Source: CAZNQW01 sp964575225 (GTDB taxonomy: Bacteria; Chloroflexota; Anaerolineae; JAAYZQ01). From it: 11,808 nt of DNA. The notes under the pieces were generated by a model. It ran no database searches. It was given only the letters and a program-made list of their open reading frames with translations, and was not told the DNA's origin. Location: positions 1 through 11,808 of the forward strand of contig CAZNQW010000119.1 in NCBI GenBank assembly GCA_964575225.1, written 5' to 3'. Position numbers and translations under genes: made by a program. How positions within the stretch are numbered: the first letter of the stretch is position 1; each line of letters begins with the position of its first letter. Shown here piece by piece: positions 1-6,577 of this stretch.

Positions 1-46
1 TACACCCTATCCTACACTCTTTCCCTACACGACGCTCTTCCGATCT
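1..46. other. Illumina sequencing adapter left on the contig end (not genomic)
   Basis: Positions 14-46 match, base for base, the 33-nt end of the standard Illumina read-1 adapter, finishing in CTTCCGATCT at 46. Positions 1-17 resemble a second, damaged copy of the same adapter start (about two mismatches and one deletion), as in an adapter concatemer. Translated on the minus strand it gives the well-known artefact tail IGRASCRERV, which would be appended falsely to the phosphofructokinase. Genomic sequence begins at 47. Confidence 0.97.
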
Positions 47-1023
47 GATCCAGGGAGTCGGGTTCGCCGCAGCGCATCAGATAGCTCAACTGCTGATATA
101 GGACGTTTTCCCCGGTGAAGGCCTTGAGCTTTTCGCCCAGCCATTGCCCAATGCCACCCAGTTTCTTGTGACCGTAAGCATCCTCGTCCCCCTCGTAGTG
201 CATCAGGCCGCCACTCTTTTCCCGTGCCCCCTCTGAGATGGTCATGATGCAATAGCCGCTGGGATTGGCCTTTTTGTCCTGCAGCAGCAAAGAAGCCAGT
301 TTTTCCGTCTCAAAAGGAACCTCGGAAATGACCGCCCGATCCACATCGGCCAAATAGGCCGCCACCAACGAGGTCTCGCCCGAGTTCCGACCAAACAACT
401 CGACCACAGCGATCCGCTCGTGGGAACCGCTGGTAGTTCGCAGGTCCGAGATAAAGCCCACACTCCGCGTTACGGCCGTCGAAAAGCCGATGCAATAGTC
501 GGTTCCGTACACGTCGTTGTCCATCGTCTTGGGAATAGCGACGATGGGAAAGCCNNNNNNNNNNGCCCTCGTTGTGGAGCCGGGCAGCGTACGACAGGGT
601 ATCATCGCCACCGATGGCGATCAGGGCATCGATCTCCAGAGAAGCCAATACCTTGAGCACGTAGGGCGTAAAGTCATAGAGCGCCTTTTCGTTTTCGCCT
701 TCAAAGGGCGCCACGGTGTTCTGCAGGAAATCGGGCACGTCCTGGGCCTTGGTCCGCTGGGGATTGGTGCGCGAGGTATGGAGGAAGGTGCCTCCAGTGC
801 GGTCGATCGTGCGCACCACATTTCGGGTCAGGGGCAGGAAATACTTTTCCCGCACTTCGGGCTGATCCATGTGATAGTACAGCAGCCCTCCCCATCCACG
901 ACGGATGCCGAGCACCTCCCAGCCTTCATTGAGAGCTTTGAGAACGGTGGCTTTGATGGCAGGGTTCAGGCCGGGGACGTCACCTCCCCCCGTGAGGATG
1001 CCCAATCTCTTGCTTCTTTTCAT
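47..1023 (-). CDS. pfp: 6-phosphofructokinase, PPi-type signature; 3' truncated and interrupted by an N gap
   Basis: Phosphorylates fructose 6-phosphate to fructose 1,6-bisphosphate in glycolysis (cytoplasm). The N-terminal nucleotide-loop motif GGGDVPGLN is at residues 12-20, GGTFLHTSRTNP at 77-88, GGDD at 138-141 and PKTMDND at about 160-166, followed by the catalytic-region LFGRNSG. Compared with E. coli PfkA, Gly104 is Asp (GGDD) and Gly124 is Lys (PKT). This Asp/Lys pair is the known signature of pyrophosphate-dependent enzymes, so PPi rather than ATP is the likely phosphoryl donor (inference). About 37 extra residues lie before GGDD relative to E. coli. ATG at 1023 has AAGGAG 6 nt upstream. 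About 321 residues are visible; the C-terminus is lost at the contig edge, and the residues after LDQ in a naive translation are adapter. The frame shifts across the N run at 555-564, but merging the duplicated Gly codon restores one continuous frame, so I treat it as one gene, not a pseudogene. Confidence 0.9.
555..564. other. Assembly gap of 10 Ns inside the phosphofructokinase gene
   Basis: Ten Ns separate two contig ends that both carry GCC at the junction (552-554 and 565-567), each encoding the same expected glycine. The run length is not a multiple of three and breaks the frame artificially. See the findings for the argument that no sequence is missing. Confidence 0.95.
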
Positions 1024-1027
1024 GTCA

Positions 1028-1035
1028 CTCTCCTT
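1028..1035 (-). promoter_or_regulatory. Ribosome binding site of the phosphofructokinase
   Basis: The minus strand reads AAGGAGAG, with the AAGGAG core 6 nt before the ATG at 1023. This strong Shine-Dalgarno site fixes the start codon and supports independent translation of this gene from the upstream glycan cassette. Confidence 0.8.
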
Positions 1036-1083
1036 ACAACACTTTCCCCAGCGTCAATGTTGCGGGGCGGGAATTCCATACAA

Positions 1084-1113
1084 GATACTCGGCACCAGGG
1101 CGCCTTGAGTATC
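1084..1113 (-). other. Hairpin in the spacer between the epimerase and phosphofructokinase genes
   Basis: GATACTC (1084-1090) and GAGTATC (1107-1113) form a perfect 7-bp inverted repeat. The interior (GGCACC / GGCGCC) extends the stem through a G.U wobble in the minus-strand RNA after a 2-nt bulge. No T-run follows, so it is not a classical intrinsic terminator. It may be an RNA processing or attenuation element, or a palindromic operator. The rest of the spacer (1036-1174) shows no convincing promoter. Confidence 0.5.
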
Positions 1114-1174
1114 GCCCAAAAATCGCAGGGACCAGGGCCCGCGTCAGAAGGGCCATGGGAGTCGATGACGCCGG

Positions 1175-2119
1175 TTAGGGCATGGGACTCTGTAGCCAGT
1201 CTATCTCACGGCCCAAACCCTCGCGCAAAGGGACCCGGGGTACAAACCCAAAGGCGTTGCGTGCGGCTGAGGTGTCGGCCCAGGTATGGCGCACGTCTCC
1301 CGCTTGGCGGTTCTGGCGTTCCAGGCGAGCGGCCTTGCCGGTCAATTCCTCCAGGGTGCCGATCACCTCGTTCACCGTGACGCGCGATCCCCCCCCAATG
1401 TTAAAGACGCGCCCACAGGGTGCATCGATGGCGCGGATGTTGGCCTGCACGATGTCGGCCACGTAGGTAAAATCGCGGGTTTGCAGGCCATCGCCATACA
1501 CCGGGAACGGGTTGTCGTGCAACATGGCGCGGATCAGTTTGTGGAAGGCCATATCGGGTCGCTGGCGCGGACCATACACGGTAAAATAGCGGAGGCAGAC
1601 GGTGGGTAGGCCATAGTTGATGTGGTACAGGGTACACAGGTGCTCGGCGGCCAGTTTGGTCACGCCGTAGGGCGAGATGGGGCGGGGCAACGTCCCTTCG
1701 GTCACGGGCAGGTCGTCCACATCGCCATAGATCGACGATGACGAGGCATAGATAAAACGATCCAGGGCGCGGCCCTTGATCGCTTCCAACAGGCGCTGGG
1801 TGGACTGGATGTTGTTCAGGACATAGTGGTCAAATTCGGCGCCCCAACTGGCCCGCACACCGGCCTGACCCGCCTGATGAAAGACGACCTCGGCGCCTTC
1901 CAAAAGGGGGGCGAGGTCGCAGGTCACCAGATCCGCCTCCACAAAGGAAAAGCGGGGGTGGGCGCGAAAGGTCGCCAGATTGGATTCTTTGATAGAGCGG
2001 GCATAGTAATCGGTAAAGCAGTCCACGCCGACCACCTGCCAGCCCTCGTCCAACAACTGTTCGGCCAGGTGCGAGCCGACAAAGCCGGCAGCCCCCGTGA
2101 CCAATGCCTTGCCGTTCAT
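1175..2119 (-). CDS. NAD-dependent epimerase/dehydratase (UDP-sugar 4-epimerase-like, extended SDR)
   Basis: A 314-residue extended short-chain dehydrogenase that probably epimerises or dehydrates a nucleotide sugar supplied to the adjoining glycosyltransferases. The Rossmann NAD loop GAAGFVG lies at residues 9-15. The catalytic SSSSIYG stretch (127-132) and Y151-x3-K155 (YGVTK) are intact. HQAGQAGVRASWG (81-93) and RYFTVYGPRQRPDMA (177-191) are typical of the UDP-glucuronate/UDP-GlcNAc 4-epimerase branch. The exact sugar cannot be read from sequence. ATG at 2119 overlaps the stop of the upstream membrane-protein gene by 4 nt (ATGA), with AAGGAG 8 nt before the start, so translation is coupled. 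It is the last gene of the four-gene cassette. Full length for the family and no sign of damage. Confidence 0.92.
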   Translation of the reverse strand: MNGKALVTGAAGFVGSHLAEQLLDEGWQVVGVDCFTDYYARSIKESNLATFRAHPRFSFVEADLVTCDLAPLLEGAEVVFHQAGQAGVRASWGAEFDHYVLNNIQSTQRLLEAIKGRALDRFIYASSSSIYGDVDDLPVTEGTLPRPISPYGVTKLAAEHLCTLYHINYGLPTVCLRYFTVYGPRQRPDMAFHKLIRAMLHDNPFPVYGDGLQTRDFTYVADIVQANIRAIDAPCGRVFNIGGGSRVTVNEVIGTLEELTGKAARLERQNRQAGDVRHTWADTSAARNAFGFVPRVPLREGLGREIDWLQSPMP

Positions 2120-3072
2120 TGACGCGTCTCCTTCAGACTCTGGCGGATATAGATGGTAGCCCCGATCAGGCCGTTGACGAGCAACGTGATGTCGTAGGCC
2201 AGGGCCAGAGCCAGAGCTTGGCTTTCGTCCACCCCCACCTGCTTGAAAAGCAGCACGGTGGCCCATTCCCGAATGCCCAATCCCCCCACAGAGGGGATCA
2301 TCAGGGCGGCAGAGATGACCGGCACAAAGAGGAAATAGTACCAGAGGGACATATCGATGCCCACCGCTCGGCCGAGCAGGTAGTAGCTCACAATCAAGAG
2401 CAAATTCCAGACGATGGAGGCGCCTACGCCGCGAAGCAGGGCCGCCGTTCCATAGAGGTGGAATGACTGGTACAGCTCGCGGAGGATCGTGAAGCGCCCC
2501 AGCAGGGAGCCCACCCTCAGCCTGCGCCCCCATGTCTCCAGCCAGGTACGCTGCAACAACAGAAGGACCATGATCAAACAGGCCACAAAGACCAGGGCGA
2601 TGAGGATCCGCACCTCGGGGATGACCAGCTTATAGTCGCCGATCAGGCTCAAGAGCGCCATGGCGAACAGAACCATGAGCCCCAAGAACCGGTCGACCAC
2701 CACCGAGCTGATGGCGGCGGCTGTCTTGCCTTCGTCGCGAGACAGCTCATACATCTTGACTGCATCGCCGCCGACCCCTGTGGGCAGGAACAAGCTGAAA
2801 AAGGCGCCCACGAAATACAAGGCGATCAACCGGGTCCAGCGGACGTGGGCCCCCAAGGCCCAGACCAGCGAGCCCCAGCGATAGGCGCGCACCAGCGAGC
2901 CGAGCAGCATGAGCACCAGCGCCCCCAGGAAGGGAAGCCAGTGCATGTTTTTCAGGAGCTGTAGGACCTGGCTCATATCCTGGGTGTGAACCAAAAAGGC
3001 CACACCTGCCAGGCTGATGATGATCTTTAGGGCATTTCCCAGGAACTTGCGATGGCTACTCGGTTGGGCCAT
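2116..3072 (-). CDS. UPF0104 / lysylphosphatidylglycerol synthase TM-region family membrane protein (AglD-like)
   Basis: A 318-residue polytopic membrane protein of the LPG_synthase_TM/UPF0104 type (Pfam PF03706 by recognition). About eight hydrophobic segments are visible, at roughly residues 15-30, 46-62, 82-98, 126-146, 156-173, 213-235, 242-262 and 284-308. The family hallmark FFSLFLPTGVGGDAVKMYE sits at 91-109 and a second conserved stretch, IPSVGGLGIREW, at 259-270. Family members occur beside glycosyltransferases in glycolipid or glycoprotein assembly clusters and have been proposed to act in lipid or lipid-linked sugar handling; the exact activity is unknown. ATG at 3072 follows the stop of the upstream GT4 gene (TAA 3076-3074) after one base. 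The open frame continues further upstream, but there it runs out of frame through the GT4 gene and is not coding. Only a weak Shine-Dalgarno is present, so coupling is likely. Confidence 0.88.
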   Translation of the reverse strand: MAQPSSHRKFLGNALKIIISLAGVAFLVHTQDMSQVLQLLKNMHWLPFLGALVLMLLGSLVRAYRWGSLVWALGAHVRWTRLIALYFVGAFFSLFLPTGVGGDAVKMYELSRDEGKTAAAISSVVVDRFLGLMVLFAMALLSLIGDYKLVIPEVRILIALVFVACLIMVLLLLQRTWLETWGRRLRVGSLLGRFTILRELYQSFHLYGTAALLRGVGASIVWNLLLIVSYYLLGRAVGIDMSLWYYFLFVPVISAALMIPSVGGLGIREWATVLLFKQVGVDESQALALALAYDITLLVNGLIGATIYIRQSLKETRQ

Positions 3073-3073
3073 T

Positions 3074-4315
3074 TTACCGCACCGCCTTGCGCCGAGAAAG
3101 CGCCAGAGCATAGGCCATACAGATCTGCCGGGCCGTCTGATGCCAGGAAAAGTTCTCCTCCACGCGCTGCCGCAGGGCCTGCCCCAAACGGCGCGCCAGA
3201 TCGGGCTGCTCCAAGAGGTCGGCGATTCGATCGGCCAGGGCAGCGGCGTCGCCCCGAGGCGCATAGACGCCCAAATCGCCGAGGATCTCGCGGCTGGGTG
3301 GGGTGTCAAAGGCGACCGTGGGCAGGGCGCACCCCATATAGTTATACAGCTTGCCGTTGGACTCGGTCGTCGAGATTTTGGGACCCACAGCCACTTTTCC
3401 CAGGCACAGGTAGCGGGCCGCCTGAGAATAATCGATGCGGCCCGGAAAGGCGACGTGTTCGGCCACACCCAGATCAAGGGCCTTTTGGCGATAGTGCTCC
3501 TCGTTCTGATAGCCCATGATCAAAAAGTAGGCATCGGGCACCCGGGCCACAACCCGGGGAACCGCTTCCAGCAGGTGATCGACCCCCTGATAATGGGTCA
3601 GCAGACCCAAATAGACGACGGCTTGACGCCCAGGAGGCACCAGTGATTCAAGATCGCGGGTGTCCAGGCCCGGCCGAAACGTCTGTGTGTCGACGCCATC
3701 GAGGGCCAGCGCCACGTGCGGCACCCGAAACCGCTCGCGCAATTCCTGCGCCACGTCGTCACACGAGGCAATGGCCACATCGGGCAGGCGGTCGATCCAG
3801 CCTTCGTTGTGAGCCACAAACCGGTAGAAAAGGCTCTTGGCCTTGAGAAAGGCATGAGCCTCGAGTTCCCCAGACAGGCTTCCCTGAAAATCCCCCACGA
3901 CGGGAATGCCCAGCAGCCGGCCCACCACCCAGCCGATGGCAGCTCCTTCATGCAGATGACCGTGGAGGATGTCGGGTCGGAAGCGGCGGGCAACGCGCCA
4001 CACCTTGAATAGGAGCAGGACATCGATATAGATCTTGTGCCACGAAGGACCCGCCGATAGTTTGCGATACCAGGGGAGGGTCGGGGTGCGGTGGGTCGGG
4101 ATACCCGGTTGGTCCTGTCCAAGATGATAGGTGCAGATCTGAACCTCGCAGCCCCTGGCCTGAAGGGCGCGGGCCTGTTCGAGGATGCGGACATGGCAGC
4201 CCCGGTCGGCAAAGTAGGGGGTGGGGGCGATCATGAGCACACGAGAAACGGCCGGATCGGGCCGGGTCTCTGGTGACGTCGAGGGCGTAGACGGGCCGGT
4301 CACGGGATCACCCAT
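3074..4315 (-). CDS. Glycosyltransferase family 4 (GT-B fold)
   Basis: A 413-residue retaining-type glycosyltransferase expected to move a sugar from a nucleotide donor to a lipid-linked or polysaccharide acceptor at the cytoplasmic membrane face. The N-terminal Rossmann half begins RVLMIAPTPYFADRGCHVRI (residues 25-44), with HGHLHEGAA at 118-126. The C-terminal donor-binding half starts near VVYLGLLTHYQGVDHLLEAV (233-252). The donor site is TESNGKLYNYMGCALPTVAF (317-336); the first Glu of the family E-x7-E motif is kept and the second is replaced by Asn in the YNYMG sequence, a variant I associate with one GT4 subgroup. The ATG at 4315 overlaps the GT2 gene by 8 nt. An upstream in-frame ATG at 4342 is possible but would overlap GT2 by 35 nt. 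The first 20 residues are Pro/Thr/Ser-rich and poorly conserved in appearance, so the start is less certain than the rest. Confidence 0.9.
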   Translation of the reverse strand: MGDPVTGPSTPSTSPETRPDPAVSRVLMIAPTPYFADRGCHVRILEQARALQARGCEVQICTYHLGQDQPGIPTHRTPTLPWYRKLSAGPSWHKIYIDVLLLFKVWRVARRFRPDILHGHLHEGAAIGWVVGRLLGIPVVGDFQGSLSGELEAHAFLKAKSLFYRFVAHNEGWIDRLPDVAIASCDDVAQELRERFRVPHVALALDGVDTQTFRPGLDTRDLESLVPPGRQAVVYLGLLTHYQGVDHLLEAVPRVVARVPDAYFLIMGYQNEEHYRQKALDLGVAEHVAFPGRIDYSQAARYLCLGKVAVGPKISTTESNGKLYNYMGCALPTVAFDTPPSREILGDLGVYAPRGDAAALADRIADLLEQPDLARRLGQALRQRVEENFSWHQTARQICMAYALALSRRKAVR

Positions 4316-5300
4316 CGCACTGGGAGGACAGGTCGCTGTCATTCCCCACGTCTGGCCTTTGGCCTCCCAGTTCCTCGCGCACGGTGTAAATGGCCTTCCC
4401 CTGGCTCTCATAATAGGTACGGATGACGATTTCGGCCAACAGGCCGGTGGTCACCAACTGCACGCCCAGCATGGTCAACAGAATTCCAAAGAGGGTCAGC
4501 GGCCGGTCGCCAATGGGTTGCAGCAGCAGTAGCCGGACCACGGCTAGATAGCCCAAGGTGAGCATTCCCGCCAGAAACGAAAGCAACCCCAGCAGGCCAA
4601 AGATGTGGATCGGGCGGGTGGAGTAGCTCATCAGAAAGCGGACGGCGAGGATGTCGAGAAATACCTTGACGGTACGCGAGAGCCCATATTTGGCCTTGCC
4701 AAAGCGGCGAGGGTGGTGTTGCACGGGGATCTCGGACACGCGCCCGCCCGCCGCATGAGCTAGGGCCGGGATAAAGCGGTGCATTTCGCCATACAGACGG
4801 ACGTCCTGCAGAATTTCGCGGCGGTAGGCCTTGAGCGAACAACCATAATCGTGGATGTGGACGCCCGTGGCCCAGCGGATCAGGCCGTTGGCAATAATCG
4901 AAGGAAGTCGCCGGTCGAGGAATCGATCCTGGCGATGGACCCGCCAACCGCTGACAATGTCGTAGCCTTCGGCCAGTTTGTCCATGAGCGCCGGGATGTC
5001 GGCAGGATCGTTCTGCAGGTCGGCGTCGATGGTGATTACGACATCGCCTTGAGCTCGATCGAACCCGGCAGAAAAGGCCGCCGTCTGCCCGTAATTGCGT
5101 CGAAAGCGGATGACGTGCAAATGCTCATCCCGAGATTGAAGGTCCTGCAGGATCTCGAAGCTGCGATCGGTGCTGCCGTCATCGACGATCAAGATCTCGT
5201 AACTGTACTCGCTCAAAGCCAGCACCTCGGTCAAGCGTTCGTGCAGAATGGGCAAGCTCTCTTCTTCATTCAGCACCGGCACGACCATGGAAATATCCAA
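4308..5300 (-). CDS. Membrane-bound glycosyltransferase family 2 (polyprenyl-phosphate sugar transferase type)
   Basis: A DPM1/ArnC/GtrB-like GT2 that probably transfers a sugar from a nucleotide donor to a polyprenyl-phosphate carrier, giving the lipid-linked donor for the cassette. With a TTG start at 5300 it has 330 residues and begins MDISMVVPVLNEEES, the usual N-terminus of this family. Motifs: DDGST (40-44), the metal-binding DADLQND (92-98), and NYGQTAAFSAGFDRA before it. Two C-terminal membrane helices lie at about 231-253 and 269-293. GGGAG (5315-5311) is 10 nt before the TTG. The open frame also allows a TTG at 5369 (353 residues), but that lacks a ribosome binding site and adds only a basic, non-family extension. 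It is the first gene downstream of a consensus promoter at 5394-5422. Substrate unknown. Confidence 0.88.
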   Translation of the reverse strand: MDISMVVPVLNEEESLPILHERLTEVLALSEYSYEILIVDDGSTDRSFEILQDLQSRDEHLHVIRFRRNYGQTAAFSAGFDRAQGDVVITIDADLQNDPADIPALMDKLAEGYDIVSGWRVHRQDRFLDRRLPSIIANGLIRWATGVHIHDYGCSLKAYRREILQDVRLYGEMHRFIPALAHAAGGRVSEIPVQHHPRRFGKAKYGLSRTVKVFLDILAVRFLMSYSTRPIHIFGLLGLLSFLAGMLTLGYLAVVRLLLLQPIGDRPLTLFGILLTMLGVQLVTTGLLAEIVIRTYYESQGKAIYTVREELGGQRPDVGNDSDLSSQCDG

Positions 5301-5393
5301 AGGATCACGACTCCCAGCAAGGATTTCCTCAGATTGCCGCCTGACCCTCAACGCGAACCGGCGCCGCAAGCCGAGCAGCCCAAGAATGCGGAC

Positions 5394-5422
5394 ATTATAG
5401 CATTTCCACCAGGGGGTGTCAA
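5394..5422 (-). promoter_or_regulatory. Consensus sigma70-type promoter of the glycan cassette
   Basis: The minus strand shows TTGACA (5422-5417), a 17-nt spacer, and TATAAT (5399-5394), a perfect match to the housekeeping consensus. Transcription should begin near 5387, leaving a leader of about 85 nt before the TTG start at 5300 (or about 17 nt if the TTG at 5369 is used). Confidence 0.85.
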
Positions 5423-5425
5423 CCG

Positions 5426-5454
5426 TTGCCAGCGGGCACGTTCCCTGGTATAAT
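5426..5454 (+). promoter_or_regulatory. Extended -10 promoter of the hydrolase/solute-binding gene pair
   Basis: TTGCCA (5426-5431), a 17-nt spacer, and TATAAT (5449-5454) preceded by TGG (extended -10). The expected start site is the A at about 5462, which is the first base of the hydrolase ATG, so the mRNA should be leaderless. The -35 lies only 3 bp from the -35 of the divergent glycan promoter. Confidence 0.85.
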
Positions 5455-5461
5455 GGCCGCT

Positions 5462-6577
5462 ATGAAGGCCGTGGAGAAAGGGCGCAAGTCGCTGCAGAGG
5501 ATCTCGCTCATCCTGTTGGTTCTGATCGCCGGCCTCCCGGCGTATCCCCTCGTGGCGTTGGGCCCCCAACAGACGGTGCACAGCATCAACCCCAAACTGG
5601 GCGTCCATACCCGTCTGACGGACGAAGTCGAGCCCTGGAAGATCAAGCGCACCCTGGAGATGGTCCGCGAGATGGGATCGGCGTGGACGGTCGAGTTCTT
5701 TCCGTGGGCCTATTACGAACCCGCGCCGGGACGCTTTGATTGGAGTCACGCCGACCTGGTGGTGGACCATGCCCGGCGGCAGGGGATTCAGGTTATCGCC
5801 CGCCTGGGCTTTGTGCCCGAATGGGCCCGGCCCGACCCCGAGGTACAACCCACCACCTTTACCTATCTGGATCAAGACCACTATGCCGATTTTGGCGAGT
5901 ACGTCTATGCCTTTGTCGACCACTTTCGGGGGCGGGTACACCAGATTGTCATCTGGAATGAACCCAATATCAGCATGGAGTGGGGGTACCGGACGGTGGA
6001 TCCAGAAGGCTATACCGATCTTCTGCGGGCCGTATATCCCCGGGCCAAAGAGGCCAATCCGACCATCGTCGTGCTGGGGGGGGCGCTGGCCCCGACCCTG
6101 GCCCCGGCCCACGATCCGGAGGGGATGAACGACCTGATCTACCTGGAGCGGATGTTGGAAGCAGGCGCAGGCGCGGTGATGGATGGGCTGGCTGTGCACG
6201 CCTATGGCTGGAAGATGCCGCCCGACGCGCCCGCCGATCCAAAGGTCGTGAACCTGGCGCGCACGGAGCTGCTTCACGAACTCCTGGTCCAGGCCGGCCA
6301 CGCCGATCTGCCCATCTATGTCACCGAGGGGGGATGGAACGACCACCCGCGCTGGACCAAGGCGGTGCAGCCTGCTCTGCGAGCCGCCTACACGGCGCGC
6401 GCCTATGAGAAGGCCCTGCTTGAATGGCCCTGGTGCCAGGCGATGATCCTGTGGGTCTTTCGCTACCCGCGGCCGGCCAACACCTATCAGGACTATTTCA
6501 CCTTTGTGACGACCGATTTTACCCCCAAGCCGATCTACTTTGTGGTGCAACAGCATGCCCAGGGGGGATCGCCGTGA
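5462..6577 (+). CDS. Exported glycoside hydrolase-like protein (clan GH-A TIM barrel, GH39/GH5-like)
   Basis: A 371-residue protein with a basic N-terminus and one hydrophobic segment (about 13-32) that serves as a signal peptide or anchor, so the barrel is extracytoplasmic. Clan GH-A features: RFDWSHADLVVDHARRQGI (91-109), the acid/base motif IVIWNEPN with Glu167, a DGLAVHAYGW strand (241-250), and a nucleophile candidate Glu289 in YVTEGGW, followed by a late-barrel MILWVFRYP (328-336). These fit a retaining beta-glycosidase; the substrate is not evident. ATG 5462 was chosen because it follows the -10 box by 7 nt and starts a signal-like sequence. An in-frame ATG at 5453 lies inside the -10 box and would not be transcribed. 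No Shine-Dalgarno is present, in keeping with a leaderless message. The stop overlaps the next gene (GTGA). A 420-residue antisense open frame over it is a GC-driven shadow. Confidence 0.85.
   Translation: MKAVEKGRKSLQRISLILLVLIAGLPAYPLVALGPQQTVHSINPKLGVHTRLTDEVEPWKIKRTLEMVREMGSAWTVEFFPWAYYEPAPGRFDWSHADLVVDHARRQGIQVIARLGFVPEWARPDPEVQPTTFTYLDQDHYADFGEYVYAFVDHFRGRVHQIVIWNEPNISMEWGYRTVDPEGYTDLLRAVYPRAKEANPTIVVLGGALAPTLAPAHDPEGMNDLIYLERMLEAGAGAVMDGLAVHAYGWKMPPDAPADPKVVNLARTELLHELLVQAGHADLPIYVTEGGWNDHPRWTKAVQPALRAAYTARAYEKALLEWPWCQAMILWVFRYPRPANTYQDYFTFVTTDFTPKPIYFVVQQHAQGGSP

Noticed and set aside
12..611. Separate protein ending in IGRASCRERV with an N-terminal unknown stretch
   Set aside because: It is the second half of the phosphofructokinase, thrown into another frame by the N run and extended into adapter; not an independent gene or a real frameshift.
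1036..1174. A separate promoter for the phosphofructokinase
   Set aside because: TTGACG and TATCTT/TATGGA-like hexamers exist, but none pair at 16-18 nt. Compared with the three strong promoters in this window the evidence is too weak.
517..1380. Plus-strand open frame of 287 codons across the N gap
   Set aside because: It spans the gap and the reverse of the phosphofructokinase and includes the intergenic hairpin. The translation has no family features.
3073..3477. Longer N-terminus for the UPF0104 membrane protein
   Set aside because: The extension runs out of frame through the conserved C-terminal half of the GT4 gene and has no family similarity; ATG 3072 directly after the GT4 stop is the fitting start.
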